DNA from: Planctomycetia bacterium
GTDB taxonomy: Bacteria > Planctomycetota > Planctomycetia > Gemmatales > Gemmataceae
Direction of reading: 5' to 3'
Length of the DNA: 12,609 nucleotides
NCBI GenBank assembly: GCA_025356615.1
Contig: JANXSH010000883.1
Location: 1 to 12,609 of the forward strand
Below the pieces are notes generated by a model. It saw only the letters and a program-made list of their open reading frames with translations, was not told where the DNA came from and did no database searches. The translations under genes and the position numbers were made by a program. Each line of letters starts with the position of its first letter. Position 1 is the first letter of the stretch. This document shows positions 5,398-12,609 of this stretch, piece after piece.

Positions 5398-7159
5398 ATG
5401 ACGGTCCTCGGATGGCTGAAAGAGTGGCGTAGGGCGAATTCCCCCCCCCCCCCATCGCAAGTCGGCTCCGGTAGAGCCACGGCGGCGGCGTCCGCGACTG
5501 GAGGCGCTGGAAGATCGGCTCGCGCCGGCGGTGCTAACTGTGACTAGTCTCAATGACGTGGGAGTCGGAACGCTCCGCGCGGAGATCGCTCTGGCGAACG
5601 CGGGCGACACGATCAACTTCGCGAATAACCTCGGGGGGAGGACCATCACCCTGGCCTCCGTGCTGACGATCAACAAGAACCTGACGATCGACGGTACGAC
5701 GACGAACGGCACGATCACGATTAGCGGCAACAACGCCACTCGGATCTTTAGCGTGACGACCGGAACTGCTACGATCTTCAACCTGAACTTGGATTTCGGG
5801 CAGGTGACAGGCGACAACGGCGGGGCGATCCTCGTCGCGACTGGGGCGACACTGAATGTCGCCACCGACACGTTCTACGCTAACAAGGCGTTCGTGAACA
5901 CGAACAATCAGGGTGGGTCGGGTGGGGCCATCGAGAACCTCGGCACCCTCAGCGTCACGGCTTCGACTTTCGATCGAGGCTCGGCCAGCGTGTCCGGCGG
6001 GGCGATCGACAGCGAGGCAACGGGGACGCAAACGCTGAGCGTGAGCGGGACTACCTTCGAGGGGCTTAGTGCCACGAACGGCGGGGCGATCTACACGACC
6101 AACGATACCACGTTGACCGGGGATACGTTCACCAATGGGGATGGCCGGAACTCCGCCACCCAGAATGGTGGGGCCGTCGCCGCAATCGGCGCGACGCCTG
6201 GATTGACCCATCTCACGGTGACGACTTCCACTTTCGAGTCGAATAGCGCCGCTTCGGGTGGCGCGATCTACAGCACCGACGGCTACACGAGCATCGCGAC
6301 CAGCCTGTTCGACCTCAATACGGCGGCCGCAGGCGGTGCCATCCACTTCTACATCCTCAACGAGGCGAGTCCGGCCACCTCGTATGATGCGACGCTGCTC
6401 ATCAATCAGGACACGTTCACCTCGAACTCGGCTAGCACGGGTGGAGCCGTGTTCGTCGATGTCATCACGACCGCCGGCACGGTGACTTCCTCCATCACGA
6501 ACAGCACGTTCTATCAGAACGCGGCAAATTTCACTACCGGCGGCGGTGTGCAAATCTCGCAGAGCACGACAGCGAACGGCGCGGCGAAAGCGCTGCTCAT
6601 CAACGACACGTTCTTCCAGAATTTCGCCTCGACCCACGGCGGCGGCTTGGCCCTCCAACTGGCCCAAGGCGGCACGCTCACCAATACGGTCGCGATGACC
6701 AGCCTCACGGTGTACAAGAACACCGCCGGGACCGACAGCGGCGGCCTCTACGGGCTTGCGGGCCAGGCGGGCAGCATCAGCATCAACAACAGTATCTTCG
6801 ACCAGAACATCGTCACGGCCCAGAACTACATGGGCCCGATCGATGTCACGCTGTCGAACAACAATGTCGCGTTGAAGGATCTCGGCTGGAACCTCGTCGG
6901 CACGAGCAACGCGATGATGTTCTCGGTTCTGGCGAACGACATCCTGAACAACAACGCGGGGCTGTCCAACACGCTAGCCGCGAACAACGCCCTCCCTGGC
7001 TTCCCGCAGACGCTGGCCTTGCTGGCTGGCAGTCCCGCCAATCGCGCCGGTGACAATACGCTCGCGGGCAAGCCGAATCCCTTGAACATCGACGCGAGGG
7101 GACGGACGCGGCAGGCGAACAAGGTGAGCATCGGCGCTTACGATCCAGACGCGATCTGA
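5398..7159 (+). CDS. Pmp-like beta-helix surface protein with choice-of-anchor Q-type tail, frameshifted at a poly-C tract
   Basis: ATG5398 (SD GAAGGAG, 8-nt spacer) opens MTVLGWLKEWRRANSPPPP. As written, the frame then meets TAG at 5545-5547. Removing one C from the 13-C run at 5441-5453 restores a 586-aa protein: HRKSAPVEPRRRRPR, then LEALEDRLAP, the N-terminal motif of many planctomycete exported proteins, then LTVTSLNDVGVGTLR. The body is a right-handed beta-helix of polymorphic outer-membrane-protein type, with repeated GGAI motifs (NGGAIL, SGGAIE, SGGAID, NGGAIY, SGGAIY, AGGAIH) and TF..N/SNSA turns. The C-terminus (LAGSPANRAGDN...VSIGAYDPDAI) is a choice-of-anchor Q-type ending. Likely role: secreted or cell-surface adhesin-like protein. 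The break may be phase variation, a pseudogene, recoding or a sequencing error in the homopolymer. Confidence 0.75.
5441..5453 (+). repeat. Poly-C tract (13 C) causing a frameshift
   Basis: A run of 13 C within the N-terminal coding region of the surface protein. With 12 or 15 C the LEALEDR-containing frame is continuous with ATG5398; with 13 it is out by one base. Mononucleotide tracts of this length are prone to slippage in replication, and also in sequencing. Confidence 0.9.
7044..7159 (+). repeat. Surface-protein tail, copy 1 (intact source form)
   Basis: The last stretch of the surface-protein gene, starting at GCGCCGGTGAC and encoding GDNTLAGKPNPLNIDARG through VSIGAYDPDAI and the stop. 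Two headless copies of it follow the second and third WD40 genes. Confidence 0.8.
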
Positions 7160-7309
7160 GCCTCGGTGCGGATGAGCTAGACACAAATGTAGCGCATGGC
7201 GGCGGGCACTAATCCTTGCTCGCCGTTCTTGGCGAGTCGCATCCCTGTACCGGGGCGCGGCTCGCCAGGGTTGCTGGCACTCCTTCGCTCTTCCCCCCAG
7301 AGACATCAC

Positions 7310-8362
7310 ATGGCCCGAATTGCCTACTTTCGGCTTACCGCGATTGTCGCTCTCGTGGGTGGATCCGCCGCCTGCCTGGGCGATCCGTCACCCGAACCCC
7401 CTCGTCCTCTCAAGGAGCAAGCAACGCTCGTCGGTCACGAAGATGTGCCGCAGTGGCTCGTTTTCAGTCCCGATAGCAAGACCCTTGCGTCCGCAGGGCG
7501 TAATGACGAAACGGTCCGTCTGTGGTCCATGCGGACTTTCAAGGACACATTCACCTTCAAGGCTCCTATGTCCAAAGAAGATCTCGGACGAGGAACATTC
7601 GTACACGCCGTGGCCTTTAGCCCGAACGGGAAGACTGTCGCCATGAACTCGGCCGAGCGAACGATCCAGCTGTGGGACACCTCGACAGGGAAGCTACTCG
7701 ACACGCTGAAATGCCGATCACCCGCTGGCATCGTTCTCTTCAGTCCGGACGGAAAGACCCTCGCGACGGATGTCGATGACCAGCGGTTCTGGAATCTCGA
7801 TACGAAAACCTCGCGTGCCACGAGCCTGAAGCTGTCCTCCATCTTGGTCACAATGGTTTACGATCCCAAGGGCAAGCTACTCCTCGCGATCAGGGACTCT
7901 CCCGACATCCTCGCTTTCTGCATCTGGGATGTCGAGAAGGGCAAGAAGCTGTTGACCTGCAAAAAGCACACGAAGATGATCGACTGCCTCGCCTTCAGCC
8001 GGGACGCCAAGTTCGTCGTAACCGGCAGCGAGGACCACACGGTTCGCATCTGGGATGCGGCTACCGGCAAGAACACGGCGACTTTTGAGAAGCACCCTGG
8101 CCGAGTCATCTGCGTGGCCTTCAGCCCGGACGGGAAGGTTCTCGCTTCTGGCTACCGCGACCCGGACGTGAATTGGCGCTCGCCTGGGTTCGTCCGCCTG
8201 ACCGAGGTGGCCACCGGCAAAGTCCTATCGACACTCAAGGGCCACGAGCATTCCATCCAGTGCTTGGCCTTCAGCCCGGACGGAAAATGGCTTGCGTCCG
8301 GGGCGAATGACCGCAAGATCAAGGTGTGGAGCTTGCCCTCGACCTGGGAAGGCGTGAAGTGA
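7310..8362 (+). CDS. Exported WD40-repeat beta-propeller protein, paralogue 1
   Basis: 350 aa. The N-terminus ARIAYFRLTAIVALVGGSAAC is a signal peptide; the Cys might be lipidated, but position -3 is Ser, a poor lipobox. A PSPEPPRPLKE linker follows, then seven WD40 blades, each with a 'FSPDGK.LAS' type strand and a closing 'V.LW' or 'I.VW' (HEDVPQWLVFSPDSK...VRLW; AFSPNGK...IQLW; LFSPDGK...RFW; blade 4 degenerate, MVYDPKGK...CIW; AFSRDAK...VRIW; AFSPDGK...VRLTEV; AFSPDGK...IKVW). Blade 6 has an extra RDPDVNWRSPG loop. Such propellers are protein-interaction scaffolds; the partner is unknown. ATG7310 is chosen because the signal peptide starts there, though the SD (AGAGA) is weak. A small hairpin, CTCGCC-GTTCTT-GGCGAG (7219-7236), lies in the 150-nt gap before it. 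The protein lacks the C-terminal extension of the other two paralogues. Confidence 0.87.
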   Translation: MARIAYFRLTAIVALVGGSAACLGDPSPEPPRPLKEQATLVGHEDVPQWLVFSPDSKTLASAGRNDETVRLWSMRTFKDTFTFKAPMSKEDLGRGTFVHAVAFSPNGKTVAMNSAERTIQLWDTSTGKLLDTLKCRSPAGIVLFSPDGKTLATDVDDQRFWNLDTKTSRATSLKLSSILVTMVYDPKGKLLLAIRDSPDILAFCIWDVEKGKKLLTCKKHTKMIDCLAFSRDAKFVVTGSEDHTVRIWDAATGKNTATFEKHPGRVICVAFSPDGKVLASGYRDPDVNWRSPGFVRLTEVATGKVLSTLKGHEHSIQCLAFSPDGKWLASGANDRKIKVWSLPSTWEGVK

Positions 8363-8412
8363 GGCTGTCGGGAGCGGCGGACGCGAACCATCCCCCTGCG
8401 GAGAGACATCCG

Positions 8413-9489
8413 ATGCACCGAAGCCCCATCTTCCGACTCGCCTTACTCGTCGCCCTCGCAAGCGGAACCGCCGCCTGCTTCGGCGACCCATCCCCCGAAC
8501 CCCCCCGCCCCCTCAAGGAGCGGGCCACGCTCGTCGGTCACGAAGCCGACCCGTTCGCCCTCGTATTCAGCCCGGATAGCAAGACACTCGCGTCAGCGGG
8601 CTGCGGGGACGGCACGGCCCGCCTGTGGTCCATGCGGACCTTCAAATGCAGCTTCGTCCTTAACACCAACACCACCAACCAGCATCCGGGCATAGGAGAT
8701 CAAGTCAGAGCTGTAGCGTTTAGCCCGGACGGGAAGACCGTGGCCGTAAACGCGACCGACAGATCGATCCAGTTCTGGAGTACCGCCTCGGGTAAGAAAC
8801 TCGACACGCTGACAGGTCGAACGTTCGTTAGCGTCGTCCTCTTCAGCCCAGATGGAAAGAGACTGGCGACGAGTAGCAACGAGAAGAGGTACTGGAACCT
8901 GACCACGAAGACCTGGCACAACACAACCCTCGAGATCACCCATCCTCACCCACCGGCAATGGCCTATGATGCCAAGGGCAGACTGTTCATCGCGTCCATG
9001 GAATTCCCTGATGTTCGCACCTTCTCCGTCTGGGATGTCGAGAAGGGGAAGAAGCTTTTCACCAGCAAGGGGCATACGAAGAACTTATGGTGCTACGCAT
9101 TCAGCGGCGACGGTAAGCTCGTCGCTTCCGCCGCTGAAGATCATACGGTTCGCATCTGGGATGCAGCTACCGGCAAGAACATGGCGACCTTCAAAGACCA
9201 CCCCGGCCGTGTGACGTGCGTTGCCTTCAGCCCGGACGGGAAGGTTCTTGCCTCGGCTTTCCGCGATCCAGATGTGAACTGGCGTTCGCCTGGAGACATC
9301 CGCCTATACGAAGTGTCCACCGGCAAGGTACTGGCGACGATCAAGGGGCACGAACATCAGATCGACTGCTTGGCTTTCAGCCCTGATGGGAAGTGGCTGG
9401 CGTCGGGAGGGAGTGACCGCAAGATCAAGGTGTGGAGCTTGCCCTCGACGTGGGAGGGCGTAAAGAACGACCATCCGAAGCGCCGGTGA
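8413..9489 (+). CDS. Exported WD40-repeat beta-propeller protein, paralogue 2
   Basis: 358 aa, 50 nt downstream of paralogue 1 and probably co-transcribed with it. SD GGAGAG (8400-8405) lies 7 nt before ATG8413. Signal peptide HRSPIFRLALLVALASGTAAC, the same GDPSPEPPRPLKE linker, then seven blades. Relative to paralogue 1 it has an insertion between blades 1 and 2 (VLNTNTTNQHPGIGDQ) and divergent blades 2 to 4. Blades 5 to 7 and the RDPDVNWRSPG loop are shared. The last residues, NDHPKRR, are absent from paralogue 1. Their final codons and the TGA stop lie within GCGCCGGTGA, which is the first part of the surface-protein tail repeat, so the stop appears to be borrowed from that repeat. Confidence 0.87.
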   Translation: MHRSPIFRLALLVALASGTAACFGDPSPEPPRPLKERATLVGHEADPFALVFSPDSKTLASAGCGDGTARLWSMRTFKCSFVLNTNTTNQHPGIGDQVRAVAFSPDGKTVAVNATDRSIQFWSTASGKKLDTLTGRTFVSVVLFSPDGKRLATSSNEKRYWNLTTKTWHNTTLEITHPHPPAMAYDAKGRLFIASMEFPDVRTFSVWDVEKGKKLFTSKGHTKNLWCYAFSGDGKLVASAAEDHTVRIWDAATGKNMATFKDHPGRVTCVAFSPDGKVLASAFRDPDVNWRSPGDIRLYEVSTGKVLATIKGHEHQIDCLAFSPDGKWLASGGSDRKIKVWSLPSTWEGVKNDHPKRR

Positions 9490-9631
9490 CGATACGCTCG
9501 CCGGCAAGCCCAATCCCCTGAACATCGATGCCTGGGGATTGACGCGGCAGGCGAACAAGGTGAGCATCGGTGCCTACGACCCCGACGCGATGGCTCCTCC
9601 GCCGCCTCCACAGCTTCCTGGCGGACATTGA
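9480..9631 (+). pseudogene. Headless copy 2 of the surface-protein tail
   Basis: Starts at GCGCCGGTGAC inside the stop of WD40 paralogue 2. Read in the tail's own frame it gives GDDTLAGKPNPLNIDAWG, LTRQANKVSIGAYDPDA, then a new proline-rich end and TGA at 9629-9631. Differences from copy 1 (7044-7159) are mostly at third codon positions, so it derives from a paralogous gene that was under coding selection, not from a fresh copy of the neighbour. There is no start codon or body, so it cannot be an independent gene. Confidence 0.75.
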
Positions 9632-9641
9632 GACTCGACTC

Positions 9642-9702
9642 TCGTGGCACCTCGCGAGTTGCGCCCTCCGCATGGAGGGCACAACTCGCCGTGGTGTTAC
9701 GA
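9642..9702. repeat. 61-nt imperfect palindrome (REP/MITE-like or RNA hairpin)
   Basis: The core is a 16-bp stem, GCGAGTTGCGCCCTCC (9654-9669) with GGAGGGCACAACTCGC (9674-9689), with one C-A mismatch and loop GCAT. Outside it the arms go on pairing imperfectly to TCGT (9642) and ACGA (9702). It lies in the gap between the tail remnant and WD40 paralogue 3. No target-site duplication is evident. Confidence 0.6.
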
Positions 9703-9732
9703 CACCTCCGAGCAGTTTTCCGAGTAAATATA

Positions 9733-9765
9733 GGCGGGGGCAGGAGGAACCTCCCTGCCCCCGCC
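9733..9765 (+). terminator. Strong GC hairpin, possible terminator
   Basis: Perfect 12-bp stem, GGCGGGGGCAGG (9733-9744) with CCTGCCCCCGCC (9754-9765). The 9-nt loop AGGAACCTC can itself fold as AGG-AA-CCT. What follows (AGTCTTCGAATC) is only weakly T-rich, so termination is plausible but not certain. Position fits the end of the paralogue 1-2 transcript, or a leader structure for paralogue 3, 35 nt before its start. Confidence 0.5.
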
Positions 9766-9800
9766 AGTCTTCGAATCATTCCCGTGTGGAGCCTTCTCCC

Positions 9801-10868
9801 ATGCACCGAATTCCCTACTTCCAGCTTGCTGCGCTCCTCGCTATCGCGGGAGCCGCCGTCTGCTTGGGCGACCCGTCACCCGAACCACCTCGCCCGCTCA
9901 AGGAGCGAGCCACGCTCGTCGGGCATGAAGCCGACCCGTATGCCCTCGTATTCAGTCCCGATAGCAAGACTCTTGCCTCCGCAGGATGCGGAGACGGGAC
10001 GGTCCGCTTATGGTCCATGCGAACCTTCAAAATCACTTACGTCCTCAACACCAATACCACCAACCAGCATCCGGGCATAGGAGATCAAGTCAGAGCTGTC
10101 GCGTTCAGCCCGGACGGCAAAACCGTTGCCATGAACTCGACCGAGAGGACGATCCAGCTCTGGAACTCCTCGACGGGGGAAAAACGTGCGACACTGAACG
10201 GTCTGGCCCTGGCTCTGCTTTTCAGTCCCGACGGGAAAACCCTTGCGACGGGTTGCGACGAGACGCAGTTCTGGGATCTGACTAAGAAAACCTCGCGAGC
10301 CTCCAACCTGAACATCAACGCCGTCTGGTTGGCCGCAATGGTTTACGAACCCAAGGGAAGGCTGTTCCTCGCGATCAGGGACTCCCCCGACATCCTCGCC
10401 TTCTCCATCTGGGATGTCGCGAAGGGCAAGAAACTCTTCACCTGTAAGAAGCACACGAAAGCAATTGAATGCCTCGCCTTCAGCCGGGACGCCAAGTTCG
10501 TGGCAACAGCAAGCGAGGACCACACAGTTCGCATCTGGGATGCAGCTACCGGCAAGAACACGGCGACCTTCGAGGAGCACCCCGGCCGCGTGACCTGCGT
10601 GGCCTTCAGCCCGGACGGGAAGGTTCTCGCCTCGGCCTTCCGCGACCCGGACGTGAACTGGCGATCGCCGGGCGACATCTGCCTGTACGAGATCTCCACC
10701 GGCAAGGTGCTGGCGACGCTCAAGGGGCACGAGCATAGCATCGACTGCGTGGCCTTCAGCCCAGATGGAAAATGGCTCGCGTCCGGGGCGAACGACCGCA
10801 AGATCAAGGTGTGGAGCTTACCCTCGACGTGGGAGAACCTGAAGAACGACCATCCGAAGCGCCGGTGA
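9801..10868 (+). CDS. Exported WD40-repeat beta-propeller protein, paralogue 3
   Basis: 355 aa. ATG9801 has GGAG (9788-9791) 9 nt upstream. Signal peptide HRIPYFQLAALLAIAGAAVC, the shared GDPSPEPPRPLKE linker and seven WD40 blades with the RDPDVNWRSPG loop in blade 6. It looks like a mosaic. The N-terminal part (HEADPYALVFSPDSK, ASAGCGDGTVRLW, VLNTNTTNQHPGIGDQ) follows paralogue 2. The middle (TERTIQLW, RDSPDILAF, KKHTK, AFSRDAKFV) follows paralogue 1. The end (SAFRDPDVNWRSPGDI, then NDHPKRR) follows paralogue 2 again. As in paralogue 2, the stop lies inside a copy of the surface-protein tail. Separated from paralogue 2 by 311 nt with hairpins, so it probably has its own transcript. Confidence 0.87.
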   Translation: MHRIPYFQLAALLAIAGAAVCLGDPSPEPPRPLKERATLVGHEADPYALVFSPDSKTLASAGCGDGTVRLWSMRTFKITYVLNTNTTNQHPGIGDQVRAVAFSPDGKTVAMNSTERTIQLWNSSTGEKRATLNGLALALLFSPDGKTLATGCDETQFWDLTKKTSRASNLNINAVWLAAMVYEPKGRLFLAIRDSPDILAFSIWDVAKGKKLFTCKKHTKAIECLAFSRDAKFVATASEDHTVRIWDAATGKNTATFEEHPGRVTCVAFSPDGKVLASAFRDPDVNWRSPGDICLYEISTGKVLATLKGHEHSIDCVAFSPDGKWLASGANDRKIKVWSLPSTWENLKNDHPKRR

Positions 10869-10943
10869 CGATACGCTCGCCGGCAAGCCGAATCCCTACA
10901 GCATCGACGCCAGGGGGCGGACGCGGCAGGCGAACAGGGCGAG
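10859..10943 (+). pseudogene. Headless, truncated copy 3 of the surface-protein tail
   Basis: Starts at GCGCCGGTGAC overlapping the stop of WD40 paralogue 3 and encodes GDDTLAGKPNPYSIDARG, RTRQAN. After GCGAACAGGG it diverges, so the VSIGAYDPDAI end is lost. The rest of the gap to the convergent gene at 11012 holds only a weak stem, CAAGG...CCTTG (10979-10996), and no ORF. Confidence 0.7.
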
Positions 10944-11011
10944 ACTCGAGGGTAACAAGCATCTCCCGACCCACTCTCCAAGGCGAGTTCACCTTGTCAC
11001 CCTGTCATCCC

Positions 11012-12609
11012 TCACCGCACGCGCACGCGCGTCACTTGCCCCGGCATCCCCATTTGCCAGACGACCTTCCCATTGCAGTCGATCTCCACCACCTGGTTCA
11101 TCCGGTAGCTCCCGACCAGGATGTTCCCGTTCGGCAGCATCGTCGCCGAGGTCGGGTCAGCGGCGCGGATCTCGCGCAGCGTCTTCCCCTTGCTGTCCAC
11201 GATGAGGACCGCGTCCGCCATGCGATCCGGGACGAGATAGCGTCCCCCCGGCAACGCCTCGATCGTGGTCAGCCCTCTCGGCTTGTTGATGCGGAACTCG
11301 TTCTTGACGGCGTTCTTACCATCCATCTCCATCACGCGCCCCGAATCCAGCACCATGAGGTATGTCCCGCCGGGTAGCTTCTGCCCCGAATAGACCTTCT
11401 CGCCGCGAATCGGCACGTCGAGTTTGCTCACCAGCCTCCTCTCGGGCGTCTCCTCGCGGAAGCCATCTTTGGTCACGATCAGCACGTTGCCGTTGGGCAA
11501 CATTTGGGAGTCGTGCGGGAACGTCTCGAGGCGTGCCCGCGCCCAGAGCATCTTGCCCTTGCGGTCACGCACGCTGACCCGGAGCGCATCATGTTCCGTC
11601 ACCAGGATGTTCCCATCGGGCAGCACACGCGCGTCCACGGGGTTCCTTACCTTGTTGGTGTGCCACGTCAACATGCGTTCCGGCGTAAACTCCCGGATCG
11701 CGCCTTCACCGCCGTCGCCGTTGTTCGTCACGATCAGGCGGTAGCCCTGCTTGCGGGTCGGCGGCTCGAGTCCCTTCAGGTCGATCTTCGCCCCGAGGTT
11801 CGTCGCCCAGTCGCGCCACGCATCCTGACACGCCTCGCGCACCTTCGCCTTCTCGTTCAACATGAACGACGGCGCGCTCCGCTTCGACGCGACGGCGAGC
11901 AGTCGCTCGGCCCGCGTGCCGAGTTCCAGCGGCGTGTCGGTCAGCAAGTCGATGAGGATGTCCACCCCGCGCCGGTCGCCCCCGTAGATCAGCCCCTCGC
12001 CGGCCCGCAGGCGGACCTCGTTCGACTTGTCGGTTCGCAGTTCGTAGGCTTTCCGCCGATCAGCCGCCAAGGGCGATCGGCCTAACACGAGCGCCGCCGC
12101 CGCGCGTTTGCGGGCGTCCTTCGACTCGAGGGCGTCGAGGATGGGCGGCGCTACCTTCCCGTTGACGATCCCCAGCGCGACGATGGTGTCGAGCAACTCC
12201 TCCTCGGCCCGGCTCTCGGTGAGCCAGGGCAGGTAGTCGAGCAACACCGGCAGCGCGCCCGGTGTCTTCCGCTCTCGGATCAGGCGGAGCAACGTCACGA
12301 TACGATCCGCCTCGGGCCGCATGTCGATGCGTGCCAGCACCTTCTCGGCCCGATTCCAGGTGTTCATACCCTGTTCCTTCGCCGCTTCCCGCAGGTACGG
12401 CGCGGCCATTCGACCCGACTCGAGCAGGGCGTCGGTCGCCTCCTGCCTCAACTGGGCGCTCTTGGAACCCAGCCTCTCGATAAGGGCAAGGATTCGCTTC
12501 GTGTGCTCCTTGGTTACGGTCCGCGACCGGAAGAACATCCGCAGCCCCTCCGCGTCGGTCCTCACCCCCGCCCGACGCAGGGCCGCCTCCTCCTCCATCG
12601 ACATCTGTG
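11012..12609 (-). CDS. HEAT-repeat plus beta-propeller protein, 5' end outside the window
   Basis: At least 530 aa; the frame is open to the window edge (a CAG codon precedes the Met at 12604), and the expected signal peptide is not seen, so the true start is probably beyond 12609. The N-terminal half (about 35-270) is alpha-helical with HEAT-type repeats, such as LIERLGSKSAQLRQEATDALLE, LDALESKDARKRAAAALVLG and NEVRLRAGEGLIYGGDRRG. The C-terminal half (about 290-530) is an NHL/PQQ-like propeller with repeated 'LP.GN.LV' strands: ARVLPDGNILVTEHD, SQMLPNGNVLIVTKD, IEALPGGRYLV and ATMLPNGNILVGSYRMNQVVEID. This pairing is frequent in planctomycetes; a binding or scaffold role is likely, and no catalytic residues are evident. 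It converges on WD40 paralogue 3. Confidence 0.85.
   Translation of the reverse strand, partial: QMSMEEEAALRRAGVRTDAEGLRMFFRSRTVTKEHTKRILALIERLGSKSAQLRQEATDALLESGRMAAPYLREAAKEQGMNTWNRAEKVLARIDMRPEADRIVTLLRLIRERKTPGALPVLLDYLPWLTESRAEEELLDTIVALGIVNGKVAPPILDALESKDARKRAAAALVLGRSPLAADRRKAYELRTDKSNEVRLRAGEGLIYGGDRRGVDILIDLLTDTPLELGTRAERLLAVASKRSAPSFMLNEKAKVREACQDAWRDWATNLGAKIDLKGLEPPTRKQGYRLIVTNNGDGGEGAIREFTPERMLTWHTNKVRNPVDARVLPDGNILVTEHDALRVSVRDRKGKMLWARARLETFPHDSQMLPNGNVLIVTKDGFREETPERRLVSKLDVPIRGEKVYSGQKLPGGTYLMVLDSGRVMEMDGKNAVKNEFRINKPRGLTTIEALPGGRYLVPDRMADAVLIVDSKGKTLREIRAADPTSATMLPNGNILVGSYRMNQVVEIDCNGKVVWQMGMPGQVTRVRVR

Noticed and set aside
5534..6667. 377-codon minus-strand open frame
   Set aside because: It is antisense to the GGAI repeat gene; its Arg/Val-rich sequence reflects the opposite strand of a biased coding region.
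7219..7236. Hairpin CTCGCC-GTTCTT-GGCGAG as the terminator of the surface-protein gene
   Set aside because: The stem is only 6 bp, has no following T-run, and such stems are common by chance in GC-rich DNA.

Overview
The window looks like chromosomal DNA of a planctomycete, most likely a Gemmataceae-type lineage. The evidence is high GC, a surface protein carrying the N-terminal LEALEDRLAP motif typical of planctomycete exported proteins, and several families common in that group: a PQQ-type propeller, tandem exported WD40 proteins, a HEAT plus propeller protein, and an Rpn/PD-(D/E)XK nuclease. No rRNA, tRNA, CRISPR array or complete insertion sequence was seen.

Layout. 1-261 has no confident gene. 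262-3005 is a tight plus-strand cluster: DUF309 protein, exported PQQ-like beta-propeller protein, mug (mismatch-specific uracil-DNA glycosylase) and a small CaMKII-association-domain/NTF2-like protein. The first pair overlap and the other spacings are 3 and 7 nt, so this is probably one transcript. 3013-4223 on the minus strand holds a full-length Rpn-family nuclease and, downstream, a separate small ORF that matches only its C-terminal region. Inside the nuclease gene an SD-ATG pair lies at exactly the point where the small ORF starts. 4224-4407 is a divergent intergenic region with dyads and direct repeats. 4408-5109 is a protein with a possible 2OG-Fe(II) dioxygenase-type His-X-Asp...His arrangement.

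5398-7159 is a Pmp-like (GGAI repeat) beta-helix surface protein ending in a choice-of-anchor Q-type tail. Its reading frame is broken by a run of 13 C. It is followed by three tandem, seven-bladed, exported WD40 paralogues (7310-10868). The second and third are each fused at their stop codon to a headless copy of the surface-protein tail, which suggests a history of duplication and deletion in an array of [surface protein - WD40] units. Between the second and third are a 61-nt imperfect palindrome and a strong GC hairpin. 11012-12609 (minus) is the 3' part of a HEAT-repeat plus propeller protein that runs off the window.

The best candidate for an interesting system is the Rpn locus: a nuclease with an apparent in-gene C-terminal short product plus a free-standing duplicate of that product. 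This resembles the intragenic antitoxin arrangement reported for E. coli Rpn phage-defence nucleases. The second is the poly-C tract, which could switch the surface protein on and off. Both are inferences from sequence alone.
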